Assembly: GCA_016932715.1 (NCBI GenBank)
Contig: JAFGCG010000173.1
Span: 1-64,000 of the forward strand
DNA length: 64,000 bases
DNA from: Anaerolineales bacterium
Lineage (GTDB): Bacteria; Chloroflexota; Anaerolineae; Anaerolineales; Villigracilaceae
Reading direction: 5' to 3'
Below the pieces are notes generated by a model, which ran no database searches, was not told the origin of the DNA, and saw only the letters and a list, made by a program, of their open reading frames with translations. The position numbers were made by a program, and so were the translations under genes. This document shows positions 56,058 to 64,000 of this stretch, in pieces. Every line of letters begins with the position of its first letter. Within the stretch, counting starts at the first letter, position 1.

Positions 56058-56978
56058 TTATTTGTCTCGCTGTGCCCCTGCAAAACATGCTACCGCTTCT
56101 CTGGTGGGGAGGGATGGTTGCGCGCCGAACTTTGTCGCTGCCAGCGCTCCGCAGGCGCACCCATAGCGGACAGCTTCCTCAAGCAATTTGTTTTGCAATA
56201 GTGCAGATGCAAATCCGCCGATGAACGCGTCGCCTGCGGCGGTCGTGTCAACCACCTCTACCTCGAATGCAGGCACGTGTTTTGTCATTTCTTTGGTGAC
56301 GATCAACGCGCCGTTCGCGCCCAGCGTGACGATCACATTCTGTGCGCCGCGTCCGAGCAATGTCTTTGCGGCTTTTTCAGCCGAGGGGAGATCGTGGATC
56401 GGCTGGTCTGTCAGCAGGCTCAGTTCAGATTCATTGGGGAGCAGGAAATCCGGGAGCGCGATCAATTCATCGGGCAGGGAACGCGCCGGCGCGGGGTTGA
56501 GCAGAACGCGTAGTCCGTTCGCCTTTGCATACCGTGCCGCAGAGAAAACCGTCTCGACTGGAATTTCCAGCTGGAGCAGGAGCAGCTTGTGGTCGGAAAA
56601 AGAGACGCTGTCCAGGTCCGCCGGACTCACTTTGCCGTTGCCTCCCGGCGATAAGACGATGCTGTTCTGCCCGTTCGCATCCAGGACGATGATGGCGGTG
56701 CCGGTTGCTGCCTTAGAATCCACTTGCACGTGAGAAGTGTTCACATTGTTTTGCTTGAGGTTGTCGATGAGCCCCGGTCCGAAGCTGTCGTTTCCCACGC
56801 GCCCGACCATTGCCACTGATGTACCCTGTCTCGCCGCGGCGACGGCCTGGTTTGCCCCCTTGCCTCCGGGGATGATCTGTAAGTCCTCCCCGCTGATCGT
56901 CTCACCCGGACCCGGAAAGTGCGCGGCGCGAACGACCAGATCTGCATTCAGGGACCCAATGACGAGAATATCAGGCAT
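56058..56978 (-). CDS. rbsK: Ribokinase
   Basis: A 306-residue PfkB-family kinase that phosphorylates ribose. GSLNADLVVRAAHFP opens the sugar-binding part, GGKGANQAVAAARQG is the first PfkB signature and DTTAAGDAFIGGFA the second, with the catalytic Asp. NAANP-like residues and ALLNPAPARSLPDEL fit ribokinase better than fructokinase. The start is 24 bases after the nadB stop, so it may be transcribed with the nad genes. Ribose 5-phosphate feeds PRPP for NadC. Confidence 0.92.
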   Translation of the reverse strand: MPDILVIGSLNADLVVRAAHFPGPGETISGEDLQIIPGGKGANQAVAAARQGTSVAMVGRVGNDSFGPGLIDNLKQNNVNTSHVQVDSKAATGTAIIVLDANGQNSIVLSPGGNGKVSPADLDSVSFSDHKLLLLQLEIPVETVFSAARYAKANGLRVLLNPAPARSLPDELIALPDFLLPNESELSLLTDQPIHDLPSAEKAAKTLLGRGAQNVIVTLGANGALIVTKEMTKHVPAFEVEVVDTTAAGDAFIGGFASALLQNKLLEEAVRYGCACGALAATKFGAQPSLPTREAVACFAGAQRDK

Positions 56979-57002
56979 GGAGGTGTTTTACTGCCAATGG
57001 AA

Positions 57003-58604
57003 TTAGATCAGCCGGTCTCCAACTGTGACCGAATCCTGCCGGTAATGGCAGCCCCGGCTCTGACGGTTGTGTTGGGCGGCTTGCGCCACGATCAACGCGG
57101 CTTCGACCGCGTTGCGCAGCCCGATCAATCCATCGCTCAATTTGGTCGTGCGGTAGAACGTTTCGATCTCGTTCTGCAGGTGCCGCAGTTCGCGGATGGC
57201 GCGCGCCAGGCGATCTCCGCTGCGGACGAGGCCGACGTAATGCCACATGATGTTCTGGATCGTCTGCATGTCGCCCTGAATGAGGGCGGGATCGCGGTCG
57301 TCGGTCAGGCCGCTTTCATCCCAGGGCGGAATGTCTTCGCCGCGCGGCACGCTGGGCGGATTTTCATCCAGTCTCTGTTCGATATGTTTGGCAGAGCGAT
57401 GACCCCAGACCAACCCCTCCAGAAGCGACGTCGAAGCCAGCCGGTTCGCGCCGTGCAGCCCCGTCGCGGAAACCTCTCCCACCGCGTACAGGTTGGCAAT
57501 ATTGGTTCGCCCCCATTCATCCACTGCCGCGCCGCCGCAGAAGTAATGTGCAGCCGGTACAACCGGTATGGGTCCGTGCGAGATGTCAATTCCGACTTTC
57601 ATACAAGTGGCATAAATATTGGGGAAACGCTGCCGGATGGCATCGGCGGGCATGTGGGAGGCAATATCCAGCAGGACGTAGGAATAATTGTTTTCGAGCA
57701 TTTCCGTATGGATGGCGCGCGCGACCACATCGCGCGGAGCCAGGTCTTTCCATTCGGGTGAGTACTTCTCCATGAATGGCTGTCCCCCGGGTGTGAGCAG
57801 GATGCCTCCTTCGCCGCGCACTGCCTCACTGATCAGGAACCCTTCCGCACCCGGCTCGGCAAGCGCCGTGGGATGGAACTGCACATACTCTGCATTGATG
57901 ATCCGGGCGCCGGCGCGGGATGCCATTGCCAGTCCGTCGCCGCGTGCGCCCGGCGGGTTGGTGGTATTGCGGTAAATCCGCCCGATCCCGCCTGTGGCCA
58001 GGATCGTTGTACTGGCAAGTGTACGATGGATGGCGCCCTTGTTCCGGTCGAACACATACGCGCCGTAACACCGGATCGGTTCGTAGGTATCTAGTGGGTT
58101 GCGCGAATGATGTGGGTAGGTGATCAGGTCCACGGCGGTCGCGTTGGCGAACCACTCGATATTCGGTTTCTGCCTGACCACGGCAATGAGCCCGCGGCTG
58201 ATGGCGGCGCCCGTCCCGTCTCCCACATGCAGGATGCGCCGGCGCGAATGCGCAGCTTCCTGCCCCCATTCCAGTTGGCCGCTTTGACTGCGGTCGAATT
58301 CTATCCCGGCATGTTCGATCAGGATTTTCTGCAGAAGCAGTGGTCCCTCTTCCGCCAGGATGTGAGCTGCTTCCGGCAGGCTGGCGCCGGCGCCCGCCGC
58401 GAGAATGTCTTCCACTAAAAGATCCGCGCTGTCATCCAGCCCGCGGCTGATGATGCCTCCCTGGGCATAGCTCGTGTTTGACTCGTGCGGATCCGGCGCG
58501 CGGGTGATGATTGTGATGCGTCGCTTTGGATCCTGTGCCAGTTGCAGCGCCGCGCTGGCTCCCGCGATCCCACTGCCGATGATCAGAACGTCGGTCTTTA
58601 ACAT
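57003..58604 (-). CDS. nadB: L-aspartate oxidase
   Basis: A 533-residue FAD enzyme that oxidises L-aspartate to iminoaspartate for quinolinate synthesis. LIIGSGIAGASAALQLA (residues 6-22) binds FAD. SSYAQGGI-like NTSYAQGGIISRG, HSRRRILHVGDGTGAA, FHPTAL and PVVPAAHYFCGGAAVDEWG follow the NadB pattern, including the active-site Arg and His. The C-terminal helical domain (MQTIQNIMWHYVGLVRSGDR) is complete. The ATG overlaps the nadA stop (TGATG). Confidence 0.94.
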   Translation of the reverse strand: MLKTDVLIIGSGIAGASAALQLAQDPKRRITIITRAPDPHESNTSYAQGGIISRGLDDSADLLVEDILAAGAGASLPEAAHILAEEGPLLLQKILIEHAGIEFDRSQSGQLEWGQEAAHSRRRILHVGDGTGAAISRGLIAVVRQKPNIEWFANATAVDLITYPHHSRNPLDTYEPIRCYGAYVFDRNKGAIHRTLASTTILATGGIGRIYRNTTNPPGARGDGLAMASRAGARIINAEYVQFHPTALAEPGAEGFLISEAVRGEGGILLTPGGQPFMEKYSPEWKDLAPRDVVARAIHTEMLENNYSYVLLDIASHMPADAIRQRFPNIYATCMKVGIDISHGPIPVVPAAHYFCGGAAVDEWGRTNIANLYAVGEVSATGLHGANRLASTSLLEGLVWGHRSAKHIEQRLDENPPSVPRGEDIPPWDESGLTDDRDPALIQGDMQTIQNIMWHYVGLVRSGDRLARAIRELRHLQNEIETFYRTTKLSDGLIGLRNAVEAALIVAQAAQHNRQSRGCHYRQDSVTVGDRLI

Positions 58605-59656
58605 CAGCCGATCCCGATCATTCTCTGCACGGCGCGTTCGGCGCGCAGGCGGATATCTTCAGGCACTTCGATCACGTAGCGATTGTATTTGAGTGCGTTC
58701 AACGTATCTTCCATCGTAATGGTATTCATATGTGGACAGCGCACCATGCACAACCGCAGCATGTCCTTCTCCGGGTTTTCGGCGGCGATGTTGTCTCCCA
58801 TCGCGCACTCGGTCAACAGCAGGTATTGCGGCGCGGCGGTCTGGCGTACATACTTGATCATCGCGCCTGTGCTGCCTGAAAAGTCTGATGCATTCGTGAC
58901 TTCCGGGCTGCACTCGGGGTGAGCGAGGATGGCTACCTCCGGGAACTGCGCACGCACAGTCGTAATATCCTGCACTGTAAATTTTTCATGGACCTCGCAG
59001 CGTCCGCGCCAGCCGATTAATACCTTTTCGCCCTCACCCCCGGCCCCTCTCCCAGAGGGAGAGGGGAGAGGTGTGGGAGGAAATATGATTTGCCTCCCCG
59101 TCTCGTGTGCGACGTTGCTGGCGAGATATTCATCTGGAAGAAAGATGATCGCGTCGCTCTCGAGCGAATTCACCACGGCTACCGCATTGCCGGATGTACA
59201 GCAAATGTCGCTTTCGGCTTTCACGTCAGCGTAGGTGTTGACATACGTCACCACCGGAACGCCGGGATACTGTTCCCTGAGCGAACGGACATCCTCTGCG
59301 GTGATGCTGGCTGCCAGCGAACAACCCGCGCGTTCGGACGGCAGGAGAACCGTTTTGGTGGGGTTCAGGATCTTCGCGGTTTCCGCCATGAACTTCACCC
59401 CGCAGAACACGATCATATCCTTATCGGTCTGCGCGGCTTTGCGGCTCAACTCGAGCGAATCACCGACGAAATCGGGGATCGAGTAATACAAGGCCGGTTC
59501 CATATAGTTGTGCCCCAGGATCACCGCGTTCTTCTCCTTTTTGAGGGCGTTGATCTCCACGGCCAATTCTGCCTTGTAACGCAATTCGACGTCGGGCACC
59601 ACTTTTTCGAGCCGCGCCCTCATCTTTTCGTACATAACTGTAATTTCTTGGTTCAT
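58604..59656 (-). CDS. nadA: Quinolinate synthase A
   Basis: A 350-residue [4Fe-4S] enzyme that condenses iminoaspartate and dihydroxyacetone phosphate to quinolinate. Likely cluster ligands are C85 (VFCGVKFMAETA), C220 (GRCEVHEKF) and the Cys in VRCPHMNTI. LPSERAGCSLA and the SGSTGAM phosphate loop are also clear. Residues about 193-212 (PPTPLPSPSGRGAGGEGEKV) are read from a palindromic repeat, inserted just before the conserved C220 block. The insert keeps the frame, so the enzyme may tolerate it in a surface loop. It lies one base after nadC and overlaps nadB. Confidence 0.93.
   Translation of the reverse strand: MNQEITVMYEKMRARLEKVVPDVELRYKAELAVEINALKKEKNAVILGHNYMEPALYYSIPDFVGDSLELSRKAAQTDKDMIVFCGVKFMAETAKILNPTKTVLLPSERAGCSLAASITAEDVRSLREQYPGVPVVTYVNTYADVKAESDICCTSGNAVAVVNSLESDAIIFLPDEYLASNVAHETGRQIIFPPTPLPSPSGRGAGGEGEKVLIGWRGRCEVHEKFTVQDITTVRAQFPEVAILAHPECSPEVTNASDFSGSTGAMIKYVRQTAAPQYLLLTECAMGDNIAAENPEKDMLRLCMVRCPHMNTITMEDTLNALKYNRYVIEVPEDIRLRAERAVQRMIGIG
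59031..59077. repeat. Palindromic repeat inside nadA, CCCTCACCCCC...GAGGTGTGGG
   Basis: CCCCTCTCCC and GGGAGAGGGG form a strong inner stem, with CCCTCACC and GAGGTGTGGG as weaker outer arms. It belongs to the same family as the element in elp3 (13343-13399). Confidence 0.85.
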
Positions 59657-59657
59657 G

Positions 59658-60509
59658 CTATTCCTTCACATAATCAAAACTAACATCGAAAACTTTTGCC
59701 GAGTGGGTCAGTGCGCCGATCGAAATGAAATCGACGCCTGTTTCGGCGATGAGGCGCACCGTTTCCAGCGCGACATTGCCCGAGGCTTCCAGCTTTGCGC
59801 GTCCGGCCGCCATTTTGACAGCCTCCGACATCATCGTAGTTGACATATTGTCCAGGAGGATTCTTTCGACTCCCAGGTCGAGCGCGGTCTTCACATCCGC
59901 AAGCGTGCGCGCCTCGACCTCGATCTGGAGTCCGTTATCGGAAGCGCGCGCACGTCTGACGGCTTCCGTCAGCCCGCCCGCGAAGTCGATGTGATTGTCC
60001 TTGATCAGGATCATGTCGTACAGGCCAATGCGGTGATTTTCTCCGCCGCCGCGCCGGACGGCCAGCTTATCCACTGCCCGCAGACCGGGCGCGGTTTTGC
60101 GCGTGTCGAGGATCACCGCCCGCGTGCCGCTCACCGCATCCACGAATTGGCGGGTGAGCGTGGCGATCCCGGACATCCGGCCCAGGAAGTTGAGCGCGGT
60201 CCGTTCGGCGGTCAGCAGGCTGCGGGCGCGCCCCGAGACGATTGCCAGGATCTGGCCCTCTTCCACATACGCGCCTTCCTCCACTTGTGATTCAACCTTA
60301 ACCTCTGCGTCAAGCAGATGGTAGGCTGCCCGCGCCACATCCAGTCCTGCCAGGACGCCATCCTGTTTTGCGATGATCTTTCCCTTCATGCGCGCCTCGA
60401 GCGGCACGATGGAGTCTGTGGTGACGTCACCGGCGCCGATATCTTCCCTCAGCGCCGCGCGGATGGAATCCAGGATTTCTTTTGAGAGGTGAGTTTCAAG
60501 ATTTTGCAT
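59658..60509 (-). CDS. nadC: Nicotinate-nucleotide pyrophosphorylase (quinolinate phosphoribosyltransferase)
   Basis: A 283-residue enzyme that converts quinolinate and PRPP to nicotinate mononucleotide. DIGAGDVTTDSIVP, TALNFLGRMSGIATLT, DTRKTAPGLRAVDKLAVRRG, YDMILIKDNHI and the C-terminal GVDFISIGALTHSAKVFD are diagnostic. It is the first gene of nadC-nadA-nadB-rbsK. A TATAAT (complement of 60530-60535) lies about 20 bases upstream. Confidence 0.95.
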   Translation of the reverse strand: MQNLETHLSKEILDSIRAALREDIGAGDVTTDSIVPLEARMKGKIIAKQDGVLAGLDVARAAYHLLDAEVKVESQVEEGAYVEEGQILAIVSGRARSLLTAERTALNFLGRMSGIATLTRQFVDAVSGTRAVILDTRKTAPGLRAVDKLAVRRGGGENHRIGLYDMILIKDNHIDFAGGLTEAVRRARASDNGLQIEVEARTLADVKTALDLGVERILLDNMSTTMMSEAVKMAAGRAKLEASGNVALETVRLIAETGVDFISIGALTHSAKVFDVSFDYVKE

Positions 60510-60529
60510 GGTCGAATTGCCCGGCGTGT

Positions 60530-60535
60530 ATTATA
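60530..60535 (-). promoter_or_regulatory. -10 element of the nad operon
   Basis: A consensus TATAAT on the minus strand, 20 bases before the nadC ATG. The -35 region is not clear. Confidence 0.55.
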
Positions 60536-60598
60536 AGGCAAACCCTGTATTTCCCCCGGCAATAAATTAGTATGAGTTATCTCAAAAACCTCACCAAA

Positions 60599-60636
60599 TC
60601 CGTCATTGCGAGCCCTGGCGGGCTCGCAATGACGGA
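60599..60636. repeat. Palindrome with GTCATTGCGAGCCC arms
   Basis: Two 17-base perfect arms (TCCGTCATTGCGAGCCC and complement) surround TGGC. It lies between the divergent nad operon and the MFS gene and could form a strong cruciform or hairpin. GTCATTGCGAG words are a common repeat class in bacterial genomes. Confidence 0.85.
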
Positions 60637-60673
60637 AAATTGTGGCATATAATTGCAGGGCTTTGGAGACCCC

Positions 60674-61849
60674 GTGAAAAAAATCTGGCCCTTCACCTTC
60701 TACTTTCTGTATTTTGCTGCTTTCGCGTCCGCCCTGCCGTTCTTTGTCCTTTTCTATCAGAGCCTGGGCTTCAACGGTGCACAGATCGGTTTGCTGACCG
60801 GCGTCCCTCCGCTGATCACTCTCTTCGCCTCGCCCACCTGGACCAGCTTTGCCGATGCAAAGCAGCGGCATAAGTTTGTGATGGGGCTTGGCATTGTTAT
60901 TTCGGCCATAGCCATAATTTGCCTGCCATTCTTTACAGGTTTTACGCTCGTTTTTATTATCATCATCCTGTTCTACATTTTCATATCGCCTGTCGCCTCC
61001 CTGGCAGATAGCGCCACCATGGCCATGCTGGGAGAGGAACGGGCGATGTATGGACGCATCCGGCTCGGCGGCACCATTGGATTTGGATTGTTCGCGCCGA
61101 TTGCAGGCGCGCTGGTGGAGGATTATGGTCTGAAGATTGGGTTCTGGGCTTTCTCAGCGATCATGCTGGTGAATTTTTTTATCAGCCAGAGACTTTCACA
61201 TGGTTCGCACGAGGTCAGTACGTCGAACAGTATTAGTATTCGCGTATTGTTGACCAATCGGCGCTGGATCAATTTCTTGTTTCTTGCATTCCTGGGCGGG
61301 ATTGGAGGATTTTCGGCTGCCTCCTATTTATTTCCCTACATGGCTGAGATGGGCGCGAACGAATCGACGATGGGATGGGCGCTGACGATTGCGACGCTGA
61401 CCGAAATCCCGATCTTCTTTTTTGGGAATCGACTTGTCAGGAAGTTTGGAGCGTATGGCTTGCTGACACTGTCGCTGGCGATGTTCGGTATTCGCGCTTT
61501 GCTCTTCGCTGCGGTGAGTGTCCCATTGCTCGTATTGGTTGTGCAGGTGTTTGGCGGCATGATCTTCCCCGCCATGTGGGCGGCCGGCGTTTCCTATGCC
61601 GATGAAAACGCGCCCGCGGGCTTGAAATCCAGTGCCCAGGGCCTCTTTGGGGCGGCGTCGTTTGGCGTGGGTGCGGCGTTCAGCGGGTTTATTAGCGGCT
61701 TGCTGCTGGAAAGCATCGGTGGGCGCGGGATGTTCCTGGTCTTGGGGATCATTATTCTTGTGGGGCTTGCGATCGCGGAGGGGATCAGGCGGCTTTTCCC
61801 CGAAAAGAGCGATCTTCCCCAAGCCGCAGCTTTTCCTAGCGACAAATAA
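60674..61849 (+). CDS. Major facilitator superfamily transporter
   Basis: A 391-residue protein with 12 predicted membrane helices. GLLTGVPPLITLFASPTW, then a short loop with Asp (SFADAKQRHK), matches the MFS A-motif position, and GRIRLGGTIGFGLFAPIAGAL is typical of MFS_1-type (LacY-related) permeases. The second half contains NRLVRKFGAYGLLTLSLAMF. The start is GTG at 60674, with GGAG spaced five bases before it and a TATAAT at 60648-60653. No substrate is evident. The gene ends inside the convergent Usp fusion gene (14-base overlap). Confidence 0.88.
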   Translation: MKKIWPFTFYFLYFAAFASALPFFVLFYQSLGFNGAQIGLLTGVPPLITLFASPTWTSFADAKQRHKFVMGLGIVISAIAIICLPFFTGFTLVFIIIILFYIFISPVASLADSATMAMLGEERAMYGRIRLGGTIGFGLFAPIAGALVEDYGLKIGFWAFSAIMLVNFFISQRLSHGSHEVSTSNSISIRVLLTNRRWINFLFLAFLGGIGGFSAASYLFPYMAEMGANESTMGWALTIATLTEIPIFFFGNRLVRKFGAYGLLTLSLAMFGIRALLFAAVSVPLLVLVVQVFGGMIFPAMWAAGVSYADENAPAGLKSSAQGLFGAASFGVGAAFSGFISGLLLESIGGRGMFLVLGIIILVGLAIAEGIRRLFPEKSDLPQAAAFPSDK

Positions 61850-63518
61850 GAATTGGAATCTGCGATTCGCGCAGCATAAAATCGATGGAACTTCCCACCG
61901 TCATTTGTTTCAGGAGCCAGCCACCGTAACCACCCATGACGATGAGATCCGCGTTGATTTCTCCCGCGGTCGATTTGAGGGTCTCGACGGCATACTTTCT
62001 GGTGATGAAGCTGGCTTCGATCTCGTTGAACTCGAGATAGTTCCGGGCAAAGTCCCGGGCGGAACCGCCCGAGACCCTGTCGTCCGGCGCGGTCAGGATG
62101 GATAGTTTTGTCTGCCATTGCTCCGCGAAATATGTAGCGACAAAGAGCGCTTCCCGGGATTTTGGGCTGCCATCGAATGCCAGCAACGCGTGACCGAGGT
62201 GTGAGACCCTGTCTGTGATCCCCAGCACTGGGCGGGAGGAGCGCCTGATCAGTGTTCGGATGTTGGAGGCGATCACTTTGATCCCCGTCGCTGGGGGATG
62301 GGCGATTTTCATCACGATCAGGTCTGTCAGAGCCGCGCGCTTGAGGATCTTCCGGGTCGGTTCACCGACTTCGACTGCCAGCGTACCCTGAACGTTCTCA
62401 CGTTCACAAATCTGATTGAATTGACTTTGCAGGGCAGCGACTTCCTCATCATTCAACTTTTCATGTTTCTCCAGCGTGTGAAGACCTTGGATGTTTGCAT
62501 GTTCCCGGTGCGCGAGGACAATCGCCTGTGCGAGCGCCTGCCAGCCTTCAGGGTTACTACTCACCGGAACGAGAATATCTCTGAAGAGGTGCTCGGAGTA
62601 ACGGTTGAGCAGGCGCGCCTTGCGCCAGCTTCCTACTCTTGTTTCTGCGCTGGTGGCGCGCCGGTTTTTCGTTTGGACGACCACCTCGGCCGCGGCTTCC
62701 GGGCGGATGCTCCAGCCCAGTTCTTTTTCCAATTCCTCGCGGTGCTCAGACATCCAGACGTAGAGGTCCGTGACCGTCCGGTTGGGAAACCAGCGCATCA
62801 TGCCGCGCTCGCGCACGGCTTCGGCGAAGGGCAGGTAGATGTCACGGTACCAGCCCGCGGCTGCGTCCTGAAGCGAACACTCCTTTTGCCCTTCCTGCTC
62901 GATCTGGCAGCGGCAAACACAGACCTGATCCAGAAGTTTTTGATATCCGCCGGGAATCGTGATTTGCAGGTCAACATATTCCTGCGTTTTGTTCAAGCCT
63001 GTTTGCGCGAGGAAATCGGCATACTCGGCTTTGATGATCAGCTCATCCGGCTGCACATCCGGCGTCAGGGGAATGTCCGTCTGGATCTCGATGACATGCG
63101 CTTCGATCGTTTTCCAGCCCTCCTGGCGGGCGATGGAAACGCGGTGATTGCCGTCCATCACGAAATACACTTCGCTGACCTTGTAGACTTCAATGGATTC
63201 CAGCCCGACGCTGGCCGGGTCGACTGTCGCCGCCTTGACGTTTGCCCAGCGCTCCTGGTCCTGGGCGCGGCGGGGCAGGAAGGTACGTGTGAAATCAGTG
63301 TAACGCCCCACGCTTCCGACGATGGCATCCACAGGGATCGCATGGATGCCTTTGTCAGAACGTCCCTGTAACTTGAGTTTGCTGGCAACCTCTTCATAGG
63401 AAAGCAGTTCATTGGATCGGCCCGTCAGGCGCGCCAGCACGCCCTGCAGCCTGGCGCGCAGGTGAGCGGATTGAAAGTCTTGTAATGCAGTGTGATAATT
63501 TGGGCTCTTGTTCATCAT
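61836..63518 (-). CDS. ParB/sulfiredoxin-like domain fused to two universal stress protein domains
   Basis: A 560-residue protein. Residues about 50-165 contain IHAIPVDAIVGSVGRYTDF and YFVMDGNHRVSIARQEGW, the DGNHR signature of ParB-N/sulfiredoxin-like nucleotide-binding domains. A helical middle has CVCRCQIEQEGQKEC, three closely spaced Cys. Two Usp domains follow: LFRDILVPVSSNPEGW to about residue 450, and HALLAFDGSPKSREALF to DLIVMGGYGGWLLKQMTVGS. The second keeps the GGYGGW-type ATP motif. The arrangement is a possible nucleotide-controlled stress regulator; no DNA-binding helix-turn-helix is apparent. The start could be either of two adjacent Met codons. Confidence 0.82.
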   Translation of the reverse strand: MMNKSPNYHTALQDFQSAHLRARLQGVLARLTGRSNELLSYEEVASKLKLQGRSDKGIHAIPVDAIVGSVGRYTDFTRTFLPRRAQDQERWANVKAATVDPASVGLESIEVYKVSEVYFVMDGNHRVSIARQEGWKTIEAHVIEIQTDIPLTPDVQPDELIIKAEYADFLAQTGLNKTQEYVDLQITIPGGYQKLLDQVCVCRCQIEQEGQKECSLQDAAAGWYRDIYLPFAEAVRERGMMRWFPNRTVTDLYVWMSEHREELEKELGWSIRPEAAAEVVVQTKNRRATSAETRVGSWRKARLLNRYSEHLFRDILVPVSSNPEGWQALAQAIVLAHREHANIQGLHTLEKHEKLNDEEVAALQSQFNQICERENVQGTLAVEVGEPTRKILKRAALTDLIVMKIAHPPATGIKVIASNIRTLIRRSSRPVLGITDRVSHLGHALLAFDGSPKSREALFVATYFAEQWQTKLSILTAPDDRVSGGSARDFARNYLEFNEIEASFITRKYAVETLKSTAGEINADLIVMGGYGGWLLKQMTVGSSIDFMLRESQIPILICR

Positions 63519-63917
63519 TGGAAAAGGCGGTTGCTATTATAGTGGTTTATGCGGACCATTTCAAATGGAATATCCCCTGATGTTGTTTTCTAACTGTCAA
63601 TTAATAACTCACCTTACGCAGTTTCACCACGGAGCGCACGGAGAACACAGAGAAGACTCTTTGAAAATCTCCGTGGACTCTGTGTTCTCTGTGGTGAAGG
63701 TACTTTGCCTGCGTAACATCAGTTAATAAACCCGGCAGCCATGACAATGGATCCGGGGCAACTATCGATATTCTGAATGGCTTCCCGGATGTGCTGGAGA
63801 CGGTTGCCAATGGATTGATTAGGGATAACCCCCGCATGAGTGAAGACATCCCTAATTGTAGAAATTCACCGGGGATTGTATATTGGTATCGTACACACAA
63901 TTACTAAAGGAGGCAGA
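63519..63917. other. Intergenic region before the last gene
   Basis: A TATAAT for the Usp fusion gene lies at 63536-63541 (minus strand). A palindromic repeat of the CACCACGGAG family occupies 63625-63699. A second inverted repeat, ATTAGGGA...TCCCTAAT, flanks 63816-63858. No reading frame in 63520-63917 looks like a gene. Confidence 0.55.
63625..63699. repeat. Palindromic repeat, TTCACCACGGAGCGCACGGAG family
   Basis: TTCACCACGGAG and GAGAACACAGAG on the left are matched by CTCTGTGTTCTC and CTCCGTGGACTCTG-like words on the right, ending TGTGGTGAAG. Closest relative: 41699-41753. Confidence 0.75.
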
Positions 63918-64000
63918 ATGCTTACAGATATCTTGATTTGGGTGCTTCTTGGTGCCCTGGCAGGCTGGATTGCCAGCATGATCATGGGCCGCAATGCCCA
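63918..64000 (+). CDS. GlsB/YeaQ/YmgE-type small membrane protein, cut by the window edge
   Basis: The first 27 codons read MLTDILIWVLLGALAGWIAS and then MIMGRNA, typical of the transglycosylase-associated (GlsB/YeaQ/YmgE) stress proteins of about 80 residues, with a Gly-rich first helix. AAAGGAGG precedes ATG at 63918. The 3' part lies outside the window. Confidence 0.8.
   Translation, partial: MLTDILIWVLLGALAGWIASMIMGRNA

Noticed and set aside
63601-63900. A 99-codon minus-strand frame near the window end
   Set aside because: Half of it lies in a palindromic repeat, it has no recognisable domain and it has no Shine-Dalgarno. It is probably chance.

Overview
The window looks like a chromosomal segment of a member of the Chloroflexota, most likely class Anaerolineae. 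The basis is gene content rather than a marker gene: a Trp T-box in front of trpB2, a bacterial Elp3, DUF6754-type and MutL-like membrane-operon genes, two-subunit class I fumarase, half-size ChrA pairs, LPxTG-like tails, promoters of the form TATAAT-6 nt-ATG, and many short palindromic intergenic repeats. No phage, plasmid, insertion sequence or CRISPR array was seen. This is core-type DNA with accessory pieces.

Layout. 1-2500: a broken nucleotidyltransferase, then a sigma70 promoter, a tryptophan T-box leader, a small ORF and trpB2. 2.5-10 kb: two tandem PilZ genes with duplicated promoters, a TetR/Acg-type nitroreductase operon with its operator, an M20 peptidase, an ECF sigma factor with a membrane partner, and a sulfite-oxidase-like molybdoenzyme. 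10-16.7 kb: dnaJ-htrA; cysH-elp3 translationally coupled and divergent from a Trm9-like methyltransferase (possible wobble-uridine modification locus); an RsbU-like phosphatase. 16.7-25.4 kb: two unrecognised proteins, a GNAT, fumarase, a split chromate transporter and a Usp. 25.4-29.5 kb (minus strand): a cobalamin-binding mutase subunit, meaB, prs, mutM and a hypothetical gene.

29.6-37.3 kb (plus strand): a very tight seven-gene operon of mostly uncharacterised membrane proteins around a zinc-ribbon protein with about twelve 'DWL' motifs and a MutL-like actin-fold ATPase. 37.4-41.6 kb: an LPNTG protein, a phosphohexomutase, a DUF389-SH3 fusion, an HAD phosphatase and tRNA-Lys(CUU). 41.9-49.5 kb: sugar epimerase, acyltransferase, GT2 glycosyltransferase, YibE/F, an ECF sigma/anti-sigma/bactofilin-like operon and a C45 peptidase.

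49.6-55.3 kb (minus strand) is the most striking part: a GNAT, a homologue of the mycobacterial tuberculosinyl transferase Rv3378c, a class II diterpene cyclase (DADD motif), a sensor kinase and a response regulator in one apparent operon. This predicts a bicyclic diterpenoid (halimane, clerodane or labdane type) made outside the mycobacteria. 55.3-56 kb holds gene relics. 56-60.5 kb is nadC-nadA-nadB-rbsK. The window closes with an MFS transporter, a ParB-like/double-Usp fusion and the start of a GlsB/YeaQ-type gene.

A second theme is the palindromic repeats. Several families recur between genes. At least three lie inside conserved enzymes in frame (elp3, nadA, the Trm9-like methyltransferase), and others form the C-terminal codons of genes (the cobalamin-binding subunit, elp3, yibE/F).
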